Of a stretch of DNA of 64,000 nucleotides, positions 8,945-17,115 are shown one piece after another. Origin of the DNA: Ruminococcus bromii (GTDB taxonomy: Bacteria; Bacillota; Clostridia; Oscillospirales; Acutalibacteraceae); contig NZ_NNBY01000036.1 of the NCBI RefSeq assembly GCF_002834235.1, positions 248,001-312,000 of the forward strand, in the 5' to 3' direction. Both the position numbers and the translations under genes were made by a program. The notes under the pieces are model-generated. The model was not told the origin of the DNA, did no database searches, and saw only the letters and a program-made list of their open reading frames with translations. Every line of letters begins with the position of its first letter. The stretch's first letter is position 1.

Positions 8945-9937
8945 TTATTTGTCGATAGCTTCAACCATATCACGCATCATTGCAACATCAGCGGAATCAA
9001 GTTCAAGTTCGGCTGACTTAACATTCTCGGCAATCTGATCTACAGTAGTAGAACCGCTGAGAAGATTGATAAAGTCACCCTGAGCAAGAATCCATGCAAG
9101 AGCAAGGTTAGCAATTGTGCAGTTATATTTTTCACAAAGAGGCTTCCACTGATCCATAACATCCATAGCCTTCTGCATATTTTCGGGCTGGAACCATTTC
9201 TTTGGAATCTGTGCGCCTACAGGCTTGTAATCTCTTGGGAATGTACCCGAGAGAAGCCCCATTTCGAGCGGTGAATAAGCCTGAATTGTAACACCGTTTT
9301 CACGACAGCAAGGAATGATTTCATCCTCAATGCCACGGTCAAGAATTGAATACTTCGCCTGAACGATATCAAGCTCGCCCCACTTGAGGTACTCCTGAAT
9401 CTGCTTGATATCTACATTTGCAGCACCGATAGCCTTGATTTTGCCCTGAGCCTTGAGATCGTTGAGAACCTCCATAGTCTTCTGAATCGGAACATAATAC
9501 TCGCTACCCTCGATTGACTGCCAGTGTGTCATATATACATCAACATAGTCTGTGCCCATTCTCTTGAGTGATTCTTCAATTTCTCTTTTGATTGAAGCAC
9601 TGTTGAGGTTCTTATAAAGCTGAATGCCGTTTACCTTGTTGAAAAGGTCGCCCTTCATCTCCTGATCCCATGTAACACCGCACTTTGTGATAATTACAAC
9701 ATCTTCACGGTTCATGCCCTCAAGAGCCTTGCCGAGGATTTTCTCGCTGTTGCCGAAGTTGTAACCCGGAGCTGTGTCGATAAGGTTTACACCGAGCTTT
9801 GGAGCTTCACGGATTGTATCTACAACAACCTGAAGGTCGTGGTCGCCGCCCCATGCCGAGCCGCCGCCGATTGACCAGGTGCCGAGTCCCATTCTTGAAA
9901 TATCAATGCCTGTTTTGCCAAGCTTCATCGTCTTCAT
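8945..9937 (-). CDS. Aldo/keto reductase
   Basis: A 330-residue NADPH-dependent oxidoreductase of the AKR superfamily (TIM barrel). The catalytic tetrad is present: Asp in 'LIDTAPGY' with its Tyr, Lys in 'IITKCG' and His in 'YMTHWQS'. The C-terminal 'LSGSTTVDQIAENV' is the cofactor-phosphate binding region. It resembles bacterial sugar or aldehyde reductases (IolS/YhdN type). It sits between the PfkB kinase and DeoR genes; a role in interconverting a sugar aldehyde and alcohol is inferred from context only. Confidence 0.9.
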   Translation of the reverse strand: MKTMKLGKTGIDISRMGLGTWSIGGGSAWGGDHDLQVVVDTIREAPKLGVNLIDTAPGYNFGNSEKILGKALEGMNREDVVIITKCGVTWDQEMKGDLFNKVNGIQLYKNLNSASIKREIEESLKRMGTDYVDVYMTHWQSIEGSEYYVPIQKTMEVLNDLKAQGKIKAIGAANVDIKQIQEYLKWGELDIVQAKYSILDRGIEDEIIPCCRENGVTIQAYSPLEMGLLSGTFPRDYKPVGAQIPKKWFQPENMQKAMDVMDQWKPLCEKYNCTIANLALAWILAQGDFINLLSGSTTVDQIAENVKSAELELDSADVAMMRDMVEAIDK

Positions 9938-9979
9938 TTTGCATCTGCCCTTTCTTTAATAATATATTGGTGGGGGGTT

Positions 9980-10005
9980 GCCCTGCATTCTTACGAACAC
10001 AGGGC
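9980..10005 (-). promoter_or_regulatory. Intercistronic hairpin
   Basis: GCCCTG and CAGGGC arms sit between the kinase and aldo/keto reductase genes with no U-run. It may stabilise or process the operon transcript rather than terminate it. Confidence 0.3.
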
Positions 10006-10028
10006 GTAATGTCACAGATTTATTACTA

Positions 10029-11009
10029 TTACAGGATATAATCTTTTTTATACTTTTCAAGCATTTCTTCAACCATTTCTTTGTTCCGAACGCCTGTTGT
10101 TGCACCGACATACTGAACCGAAATAGCCGCTGTGCAGTTAGCATAGATACCGCAGTCACGGATATCCTTGCCCTGAAGAAGTGCCGAAATAAAGCCTGAT
10201 GCAAAGTTGTCGCCTGCACCGATTGTGTCGATTGCGGTTACACCCTTGCAGGCAGGAACAATCATTGCTCCTGCGGCATTGCGGATGTAACATCCACGCT
10301 TGCCTATCTTCATGATTACATTCTTAACGCCGCATTCAAAGAGCTTGTCCGCAACCTTTGATTCTTCGGTTTCGCCTGTCATAAGGCAAGCCTCGTCAAA
10401 GTTCGGGAAGAAGTAATCCACATAGCTTAATGCTTCTCTGATATCGTCAAGAGTTTCACCGAGTCTTGGCTTTATCATATCGGCGGTAATTGTCATACCT
10501 GCCGCCTTTGCCTCTTTAAAAATCTTTACAAGCGTCTTGCCGTCAAGAAGAGGACAGTTAAAGATACTTGCGAGAGAAAGGATTTTTGCCTGCTTCATTT
10601 TTTCAAAGTCAACATGCTCAATGTTTTCTTTCCACAAGCTGCCATTGCGGTTTGTAACAAAGGTTCTTTCACCGTCATCGGTTACAAGACCAATGTTCAT
10701 TGAGGTGTCGATTGTCGGATCAATCTTGATGCCTTCAACATCTATGTTGTCCTTCTCGCAGGAGCGAAGGATAAACTGACCTGCAGCGTCATCACCGATA
10801 CAAGCGATAATGCCTGTTTTAAAGCCTAAACGGCTGATGATTGTTGCCTCGTTCATTGCGTCACCGCCGACAGACATTGCAATTCTGTCAACCGGATATG
10901 ACTCGATATCAAAAATATCTCTTGATACCGGACGGAGAGGAATGTCAACTACCGCTGCGCCAAGACAGATAACATCAAGTTTTTTCTCTGTATTACTCAT
11001 ATTACTCAT
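10029..11009 (-). CDS. PfkB/ribokinase-family carbohydrate kinase
   Basis: A 326-residue sugar kinase. It has the PfkB N-terminal 'VGGDAMNEATIISRLG' near residue 38 and the C-terminal anion-hole and catalytic-base motif 'DTIGAGDNFASGF' near 255. The ATG at 11009 overlaps the aldolase stop codon (ATGAGTAA), so translation is coupled; an ATG nine bases later is an alternative. It probably phosphorylates a ketose or ketose phosphate that feeds the adjacent class II aldolase. Family members act on ribose, fructose, tagatose-6-P, fructose-6-P and others; sequence alone does not choose. Confidence 0.9.
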   Translation of the reverse strand: MSNMSNTEKKLDVICLGAAVVDIPLRPVSRDIFDIESYPVDRIAMSVGGDAMNEATIISRLGFKTGIIACIGDDAAGQFILRSCEKDNIDVEGIKIDPTIDTSMNIGLVTDDGERTFVTNRNGSLWKENIEHVDFEKMKQAKILSLASIFNCPLLDGKTLVKIFKEAKAAGMTITADMIKPRLGETLDDIREALSYVDYFFPNFDEACLMTGETEESKVADKLFECGVKNVIMKIGKRGCYIRNAAGAMIVPACKGVTAIDTIGAGDNFASGFISALLQGKDIRDCGIYANCTAAISVQYVGATTGVRNKEMVEEMLEKYKKDYIL

Positions 11010-11841
11010 CTGCTCTGCCGTCATCGCCAAAGAGTTTAATCTTGTACATTGCACGCTCTTTAACAGCCTTTCTTACTTCACGCTCAACAGCAAGGAATGG
11101 CTCGTCCTTGTGAGCATTAATAGCTTCCATAGCAGCCTGGCAAAGCTCTGTGTGAATGTTGATTTTAGCGATACCGAGTGAGATGGCCTTTTTAATGTCC
11201 TCGTCACCGATACCCGATGCACCGTGGAGTACGAGCGGAACATCTACTTCTTTGGCAACTGCCTCGAGTACATCGAAAGCAAGCTTTGGCTCTGAAGAAT
11301 ATACGCCGTGAACATTACCTATTGCAACTGCGAGTGAGTCACAGCCTGTTCTCTCAACAAATTCCTTAGCCTTTGAAGGATCTGTGTACTGATACTCTGA
11401 AAGTGCCTCTTCGTATACTGTTTCGTTACCTACATGACCAAGCTCAGCCTCAACAGGAATGTTGTAAGCATGGAAGTAGTCAACGCATCTCTTGATTTCA
11501 GCAACATTTTCTTCATAAGGAAGAGCTGATGCGTCACGCATTACCGAATTCATGCAGTGATTAACAGCGTTCTGAAGAATTGTCATGTTTCTGCCGTGAT
11601 CCCAATGCTCAATTACAGGAACAGTAGCCTTCTTTGCCATTGAATCCATCATGTAGCAGAAGTCTTCAAAAGAAGTGTTGCCTGTGAAACCTGTACCGAA
11701 TGAAATAATGATCGGAGCACGGAGCTCTTCGGCTGCGTCAATAACACCCATGAGCATTTCTGCATTCCATACATTGAAGTGAGGAATAGCGTAGTGTCCC
11801 TCTGTTGCCTTCTTTTCCCAATATCTGATATCTGATAACAT
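11002..11841 (-). CDS. Class II ketose-bisphosphate aldolase
   Basis: A 279-residue zinc aldolase of the Fba/GatY/KbaY family, cleaving a ketose phosphate to dihydroxyacetone phosphate and an aldehyde. Zinc and catalytic residues are visible: 'EHWDHG' near residue 80, 'AELGHVG', 'AIGNVHGVY', 'VLHGASGI' and 'KINIHTEL'. Two departures from the common pattern are EHWDHG (usually LHLDHG) and KINIHTEL (usually a NIDT-type segment), suggesting an unusual substrate. Start is the ATG at 11841 after AAAGGTG. It overlaps the kinase start. Confidence 0.9.
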   Translation of the reverse strand: MLSDIRYWEKKATEGHYAIPHFNVWNAEMLMGVIDAAEELRAPIIISFGTGFTGNTSFEDFCYMMDSMAKKATVPVIEHWDHGRNMTILQNAVNHCMNSVMRDASALPYEENVAEIKRCVDYFHAYNIPVEAELGHVGNETVYEEALSEYQYTDPSKAKEFVERTGCDSLAVAIGNVHGVYSSEPKLAFDVLEAVAKEVDVPLVLHGASGIGDEDIKKAISLGIAKINIHTELCQAAMEAINAHKDEPFLAVEREVRKAVKERAMYKIKLFGDDGRADE

Positions 11842-11886
11842 TTTAATCACCTTTCCTTATGAAAATTTTTAATAAATCTGTGTATA

Positions 11887-12942
11887 TCAGTCGGCTACCT
11901 TGATAACGCCCTTAACCATATTGGCTTTCTTTTCGGGGTCGATAGCGTCCATAAATGCCTGCTGAACATCTTTGTAATCATAGATGTTTGTAACCATATC
12001 CTTAACATTGAACTTACCGCTTGCGATTGCCTCGATTGTCTGCGGGAAGTTGTTGCAGTAACGGAATGATGTTTGAATCATAACCTCACGGTTAATCTTG
12101 AGGAAGTCAATCGGAACAGGCTTTGACTGTGTGCCGACCATCATAATCTTACCGCCTCTTGCAACGATCTGAACAGCCTGCTGAGCTGTGAATACAGAAC
12201 CTGCTGCCTCGAATACGAGTTCACAACCGTGATCGCCGAAATATTCGGGTGAACGGAGAAGTGCAACCGTATCCTGCTCCTTGCCGTTAATAACTCTGCT
12301 TGCACCAAGCTTTAATGCAAGGTCAAGACGATTCTGCATAATATCAACAACGGTGATGTCTGTTGCACCGAGGCTCTTACAAGCCTGAAGTACCATAAGA
12401 CCGATTGTACCGCCGCCGAGGATAACAATGCTCTTACCAAGCTGTGCGCCGCCGAGGATTGCTGCGTGCATACCGACTGCTGCCGGCTCAACGAGAGCTG
12501 CTTCCATTGTTGTCATACCCTCGGGAATGTGGTATGTCCACTCCTCGGGATGTGTCATATACTGTGTGAGTGCGCCCTTGTAGTTAGGCTGTGTAGCCAT
12601 AAAGTCAACATCAGGGCAGATGTTGTATCTGCCTGTACGGCAGTATTCGCATTTGTCATCCGGAACACCGGGTTCGATGAGAACCTTGTCGCCTGCTTTG
12701 AATCTTGTAACCTTTGAGCCAACCTTTACAACCTCGCCTGCAACCTCATGACCGAGACCGATTTTCTGGTTAGGATCCTTAGGTGGGATGAAAGGACCGA
12801 ATTCAAAACCGTGGATATCGGAACCGCACATTCCGACATATTCAACCTTCATAAGAATCTCGTGATCCTTTGGCTCGGGAACTGGACATTCCTGAATTTC
12901 AAACTGCTTTGGAGTAACTAAGATAGCTTCTGAATTTTTCAT
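11887..12942 (-). CDS. Zinc-dependent polyol (sorbitol-like) dehydrogenase
   Basis: A 351-residue medium-chain dehydrogenase/reductase. Catalytic zinc ligands: Cys in 'GMCGSDIHG', 'GLGHE' and Glu in 'ALVEPAAVGMHA'. The Rossmann motif is 'ILGGGTIGLM'. The structural-zinc lobe reads 'VPDDKCEYCRTGRYNIC', with three cysteines: the usual first one (PCG.C) is replaced by Asp. Overall it is close to xylitol/sorbitol/threonine dehydrogenases and should oxidise a polyol to a ketose with NAD+. Start is the ATG at 12942 after AGGAG. It follows the transporter by about 260 bases. Confidence 0.9.
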   Translation of the reverse strand: MKNSEAILVTPKQFEIQECPVPEPKDHEILMKVEYVGMCGSDIHGFEFGPFIPPKDPNQKIGLGHEVAGEVVKVGSKVTRFKAGDKVLIEPGVPDDKCEYCRTGRYNICPDVDFMATQPNYKGALTQYMTHPEEWTYHIPEGMTTMEAALVEPAAVGMHAAILGGAQLGKSIVILGGGTIGLMVLQACKSLGATDITVVDIMQNRLDLALKLGASRVINGKEQDTVALLRSPEYFGDHGCELVFEAAGSVFTAQQAVQIVARGGKIMMVGTQSKPVPIDFLKINREVMIQTSFRYCNNFPQTIEAIASGKFNVKDMVTNIYDYKDVQQAFMDAIDPEKKANMVKGVIKVAD

Positions 12943-13130
12943 AATAATCTCCTGCACTTTCTTTATAATAATTTATTTAAGCATTTGCACACGATGTGCC
13001 TTCTGCGTATATTCAAATTTATTTGCCTGTGATTAAAAAATTGATGGTTTAGCTGTTAAAAATTTAAAGATAAGTTTTGAATGTTTTAAAATTGCTGTAT
13101 TTCGTTTTCCATTACTAATGATTTTAGTTT

Positions 13131-13157
13131 GCGGTGCCCGATGCACTCAGGCACCGC
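13131..13157 (-). promoter_or_regulatory. Hairpin between transporter and dehydrogenase genes
   Basis: GCGGTGCC pairs with GGCACCGC around 11 bases, 42 bases past the transporter stop. Only a weak A/T run follows, so it may be a partial terminator that lowers expression of the distal operon genes, or a processing site. The remaining 12943-13199 gap holds no gene. Confidence 0.45.
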
Positions 13158-13199
13158 ATCTAAAATTTTTGGTTGTATGTATTAGAGGGTTTTGCAGAA

Positions 13200-14588
13200 T
13201 TACTCTACATCACCGATGTCCTCAACGGATTCGCCTCTGGTTTCAACACCGAGGAAGATAACTGCAACAGCGATGATTGCTGCAACAATTGCGATAAGAA
13301 TGAATACACCGCCTGAGCCCATGCTGCTTGCAGCAACATTTGTAACGAGGAATGGGAAGAAGATGTTACTTACACGACCCATTGCGTTACTGAAGCCCGA
13401 ACCTGAAAGTTTTGCCGATGTAGGCCACATCTCAGGAACATAAACTGCTGATGCGTAGCAAACATACATATAGATGATTGTGTTAAGAAGAAATGTCATA
13501 ACAATGAGTCCTGTCATTCCGAGTGTCGGAGCAAGAAGACCTGTTGCAACACCAAGACCTGCCATGCCTGCAAGGAGGATAACGCCCATTACACGGCGAG
13601 GAATCTTATCCATAATAAGAGATGCGATAAAGATACCAAACGGAGCACCGAAGAGTCCGAACATTGTCATAAACTGTGACTTTGATGTATCATAGCCAAG
13701 ACCTGAAAGCATTGACGGCATCCAGTTCATAAGTGTGTACTGGATTGTGTTCATACCGATGAGTACGAGAGAACCAACGATAGTTCTTCTGAGGAGTTTG
13801 CCTTTGAAGAGAGCTGTGAATGGGAGCTTCTTAACAGGCTTTGGATTTGTAACTTCAACGGGTGGGAGTGGCTTGCCTGTTGATTTTTCAATTTCTTTCT
13901 CAATGCTTGTCATAATTTTATCAGCTTCATCAAGTCTGCCCTGTGATTCGAGCCATCTCGGTGATTCAGGGAATTTAACATAGATGAAGATACAAGCGAT
14001 GATTGAAAGGATTGAAGGAATCATAAACTGGATTCTCCAGTTCATATTCATGCTTACGCCTGTTGAAACGATAAGAAGAGCAATACCGTTGCAGATTGGG
14101 TGAGCCCAGTTGCCGATGAATGATGTACGGCTTGACCATGTACCACGGTTCTTACCGGGAACATACTCTGTGAAGCCTGCGAAAAGAACTACGAGGAGAG
14201 CGCCGAGTGCAAGACCCTGGAGGAGTCTGAACACATAAAGAACTGCGATGTTCGGTGAAAGAGCACCGCCGATCATAGCGATGATATGGATAATTTCGTA
14301 AAGAAGAATACTCTTTTTACGGCCGATTTTATCGCCGATAGGGCCGCCGATGAGTGCGCCGAAGAGCTGTCCTGCTGTGTAAGTTGTACCCCACATTGCG
14401 AGGAGTGTTGAACCGGGTTCGAGCCAATGAAGTTCGTTCAAAAGAATGTTCTGAACGGAACCGCCGATACCGTTTGACCAGCATACCAAGAGTGCAAAAG
14501 CTGTAACCAGCCAGATCTTAACATGCCATTTTGATTGAGGCAAGCGGTCAAGTCTTGCGCCAATGTTGACAGAAGTTTTGTTAGCCAT
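13200..14588 (-). CDS. MFS transporter, sugar-porter type
   Basis: A 462-residue, 12-helix major facilitator. Visible marks of the sugar porter family: loop 2-3 'GGPIGDKIGRKK', 'FPESPRWL' before the central loop, 'YVPEMWPT' in the second half, and the C-terminal 'VETRGESVEDI'. A central cytoplasmic loop of about 60 residues separates the two halves. It imports the sugar or polyol handled by the operon, probably by proton symport. Strong RBS (GGAGAAG). Confidence 0.92.
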   Translation of the reverse strand: MANKTSVNIGARLDRLPQSKWHVKIWLVTAFALLVCWSNGIGGSVQNILLNELHWLEPGSTLLAMWGTTYTAGQLFGALIGGPIGDKIGRKKSILLYEIIHIIAMIGGALSPNIAVLYVFRLLQGLALGALLVVLFAGFTEYVPGKNRGTWSSRTSFIGNWAHPICNGIALLIVSTGVSMNMNWRIQFMIPSILSIIACIFIYVKFPESPRWLESQGRLDEADKIMTSIEKEIEKSTGKPLPPVEVTNPKPVKKLPFTALFKGKLLRRTIVGSLVLIGMNTIQYTLMNWMPSMLSGLGYDTSKSQFMTMFGLFGAPFGIFIASLIMDKIPRRVMGVILLAGMAGLGVATGLLAPTLGMTGLIVMTFLLNTIIYMYVCYASAVYVPEMWPTSAKLSGSGFSNAMGRVSNIFFPFLVTNVAASSMGSGGVFILIAIVAAIIAVAVIFLGVETRGESVEDIGDVE

Positions 14589-14630
14589 TTTTCTTCTCCT
14601 TTTAATTTCCTCTTTGACTTTTTATTTAAA

Positions 14631-15332
14631 TCAGATTTTTCTCTCAGCACCGTCAAGCTCTCGCTCAAGCTCACTTTCCATTATGTCCCAAGCCTTATTG
14701 AAATCCGTGTCCTTGTTCCATAATGCCGGAGGTCCCAGAATTACGAGATCTGCACCTGCCTCGTAAAGCGGACGGTAAAGACTGCTGTTCATTGAACCGT
14801 CGGCTTCAATTAAGAAGTTAAGACCTCTTTCCTTTCTGATCTTAGCGAGTTGGTTGATTTTTACGAACATTTGCGGATCAACCGGCTGACCTGCGATGCC
14901 CGGATCAACAATCATGATTGTAACCTTATCAAGCAACGGGAGGTAATATTCAATAGTAGAAAGCGGAACCGAGGGACTTAATGCAACGCCTGCCTTACAG
15001 CCAAGCTCTTTGATCTTGTGAATCGTTACAAATGCGTCACCTTCGATGCAGTCTGTGTGAGGTGTTATGTAAGCAGCTCCTGCCTTTGCAAAGGTTTCAA
15101 GATACTGCTGAGGATGTTTTACCATAAGGTGAGCATCCATTGGTTTGAGATTCTCAACATGCTTGTTAAGGTAGTCGAGATAATCAGGACCGATTCCGTA
15201 ACTCGGAACATAAACACCGTCTTTAATGTCCATGTGGAGGTAATCTGATTTTTCGTTAATCAGCTTAACCTGTTCTTCAACATGGAACAAATCACAGCAA
15301 CCCACTGACGGGGCAATCATAAGCTTTCTCAT
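14631..15332 (-). CDS. Ribulose-phosphate/allulose-phosphate 3-epimerase family protein
   Basis: A 233-residue TIM-barrel epimerase. Active-site elements: 'HMDIKDGVYVP' near residue 33, 'DAHLMVKHP' near 66, 'VDPGIAGQPVD' near 142 and the C-terminal catalytic Asp in 'IEADGSM'. The divergent 'VDPGIAGQ' and longer C-terminus are more like AlsE (D-allulose-6-phosphate 3-epimerase) than housekeeping Rpe. In this operon it should epimerise a ketose phosphate at C3 before cleavage. Preceded by GGAGGA. Precise substrate is inference. Confidence 0.85.
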   Translation of the reverse strand: MRKLMIAPSVGCCDLFHVEEQVKLINEKSDYLHMDIKDGVYVPSYGIGPDYLDYLNKHVENLKPMDAHLMVKHPQQYLETFAKAGAAYITPHTDCIEGDAFVTIHKIKELGCKAGVALSPSVPLSTIEYYLPLLDKVTIMIVDPGIAGQPVDPQMFVKINQLAKIRKERGLNFLIEADGSMNSSLYRPLYEAGADLVILGPPALWNKDTDFNKAWDIMESELERELDGAERKI

Positions 15333-15365
15333 TAGAAAATCCTCCCTGATGCATATTTTCTTTAA

Positions 15366-16466
15366 TTAATCTTCGTAATCGTAGTGGAAGATAACCTTGA
15401 TAGCCTCTTTCTTAGCCATCTTGTCGAAACCTTCCTGCCACTGTGAAAGACCGAGGCGATGAGTAATCATCGGCTGAACCTTAATCTGACCTGACTGGAG
15501 AAGTCTGATGCAGTTTCTCCATGATGTTGAGTCATAAGCCATGTGACCGATAATGCTCTTGTTCCAAGCTGTAATGTCGTTGATTGAGAATTCAAGAGGT
15601 TTGAAGCCCATACCTACACGAACGATTTCAGCGTTTGGTCTTGTCATTTCGATTGCCTGCTTGAGAGCTATGTTAGCACCTGAACATTCAATTACGAGTC
15701 CGAGGTTATCTCTGCCGCAGATTTCTGTACATCTTGCAACTACATCTTCCTTAGAACCGTTTACACAATGTGTAGCGCCAAGCTCTTTTGCAACGCCGAA
15801 TCTTACTTTTACATCATCGTCAAGACCAACCATTACGATGTTTACGGCACCCATAAGCTTTGCAACCTGTACCGAGAAGAGTCCGAGAGGACCTGTACCG
15901 AATACTACAACATCCTGTCCGGGGATAAGATGTGACTGCTGAGCAACTGCCTTGTATGCGTTACAGATAGGATCGAGTACACAAGCTTCTTCGTACTTGA
16001 TGCCCTCAGGAATTTCCCAGATTGCGTGTTTGTGAATTGCGAGGATTTCGCCCGGTACTTTACAATACTTTGAGAAGCCGCCGCCCCATGTGTTGTTGTC
16101 AAGTCCAAGGTTTACTTTATGTTCGCAACAGAGGAAGTCGCCCTGCTCACAAGCTGGACATACGCCGCAAACATGTGCGCTGTTGTCTGAAACAACTCTC
16201 TGACCGATATGCCAGTCTTTTACATTTTCGCCAACCTTAACGATTTCGCCTGCGAACTCGTGACCACGAACCGACTGCTGCTGATCGGGAGTTATGTTTG
16301 TGTCATCGTAACCGTTGTCAACACCCCAGTGTTTCATGTCGGCACCGCAGATAGCGGCTGCCTTGATTTCAAGAATAATGTCGTCCGGACCGCATTCGGG
16401 AACGGGGTAGTTTTCCATCATTTTATATCCGCCGAAAGCTGTACCAAATCTTTTTAAAGCATGCAT
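15366..16466 (-). CDS. Zinc-dependent alcohol/polyol dehydrogenase (second)
   Basis: First gene of the sugar operon: a 366-residue medium-chain dehydrogenase. Catalytic zinc site: 'AICGADMKHWG', 'RGHEFAGE' and Asp in 'VLDPICNA'. The structural-zinc loop 'VCGVCPACEQGDFLC' has all four cysteines, unlike the second dehydrogenase of the operon. The cofactor motif is 'VFGTGPLGLFS'. Likely oxidises a polyol or sugar with NAD(P)+. Two distinct dehydrogenases in one operon suggest two oxidation steps or two substrates. Start ATG 16466 after AAGGAG. Confidence 0.9.
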   Translation of the reverse strand: MHALKRFGTAFGGYKMMENYPVPECGPDDIILEIKAAAICGADMKHWGVDNGYDDTNITPDQQQSVRGHEFAGEIVKVGENVKDWHIGQRVVSDNSAHVCGVCPACEQGDFLCCEHKVNLGLDNNTWGGGFSKYCKVPGEILAIHKHAIWEIPEGIKYEEACVLDPICNAYKAVAQQSHLIPGQDVVVFGTGPLGLFSVQVAKLMGAVNIVMVGLDDDVKVRFGVAKELGATHCVNGSKEDVVARCTEICGRDNLGLVIECSGANIALKQAIEMTRPNAEIVRVGMGFKPLEFSINDITAWNKSIIGHMAYDSTSWRNCIRLLQSGQIKVQPMITHRLGLSQWQEGFDKMAKKEAIKVIFHYDYED

Positions 16467-16507
16467 AATATTTTCTCCTTTTCTTTATTAAATAAGATTT
16501 AATGTTT

Positions 16508-16543
16508 CCGATTCGTTTGTTTGATTTCCGTTTTCCGAATCGG
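16508..16543 (-). promoter_or_regulatory. Inverted repeat in the sugar-operon leader
   Basis: CCGATTCG (16508-16515) and CGAATCGG (16536-16543) flank 20 bases just downstream of the predicted transcription start. It is a good candidate operator for the operon's DeoR-family regulator, or a leader hairpin. Confidence 0.5.
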
Positions 16544-16563
16544 TTATTTCCTTTGACACCTAT

Positions 16564-16592
16564 ATAATACAACACAAAAATGTGGATTTCAA
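16564..16592 (-). promoter_or_regulatory. Sigma-A promoter of the sugar operon
   Basis: Minus-strand TTGAAA (16587-16592), 17-base spacer, TATTAT (16564-16569). The leader is about 90 bases. No gene is seen in the rest of 16593-17040. Confidence 0.65.
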
Positions 16593-16939
16593 GCATTATT
16601 TTCTGTTTTTCGCAGATTTGTAGCAATGCCTAAAAAACAACACCGTTCTTTGTGCAATTAGCACATATACATATTTTTATTTCACATATCTGTTATTTTT
16701 ATCAAGATTGAACAGTTGAATAGCAATAATCAGCCCATATTCCAACCTATAACCGCTAAACGGGCGTGCTTCTGTACAAATTTTGCTACATATCGTACGA
16801 AACGGATAATTTGGATTTCGGAAGAAATGTTCTTTATTTCACAGATTTCACTTTTAAAGCGGACAATTCTGCGTTTTGACTTTTCCTGACCGTTTCGGAT
16901 GTTATTTTTGTTCATGGATGTAGGTTGTAATATCAAAAA

Positions 16940-16980
16940 ACATATTATGCTCGAGCGAAAGTTTTAATTAAATGTAAAAT
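16940..16980 (-). repeat. Dispersed intergenic repeat, inverted fragment
   Basis: The reverse complement is nearly identical to 6102-6143 (ATTTTACATTTAATTAA, then CTTTCGCTCG, then GCATAATATGT). About 45 bases further on, GACTATCTGCACGAAC resembles the end segment of the same repeat. Confidence 0.7.
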
Positions 16981-17043
16981 TTAAAAAGCTTCCTTTCGGG
17001 CGACCTTACTCTCGCCCTATTAAGACTATCTGCACGAACATAA

Positions 17044-17079
17044 AAAGGCTGAAAGAACAACTATGCTCTTTCAGCCTTT
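17044..17079 (-). terminator. Terminator of valS
   Basis: A 13-bp stem AAAGGCTGAAAGA/TCTTTCAGCCTTT followed by TTTTTA on the minus strand, 37 bases after the valS stop. Confidence 0.85.
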
Positions 17080-17115
17080 GATTATAATTTTATTCTGTTT
17101 TATCGGATTGCCGAA

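Noticed and set aside
16730..16936. A 68-codon minus-strand open frame upstream of the sugar operon
   Set aside because: Basic, low-complexity sequence without a ribosome site, in an A/T-rich intergenic stretch next to repeat fragments. No domain pattern.
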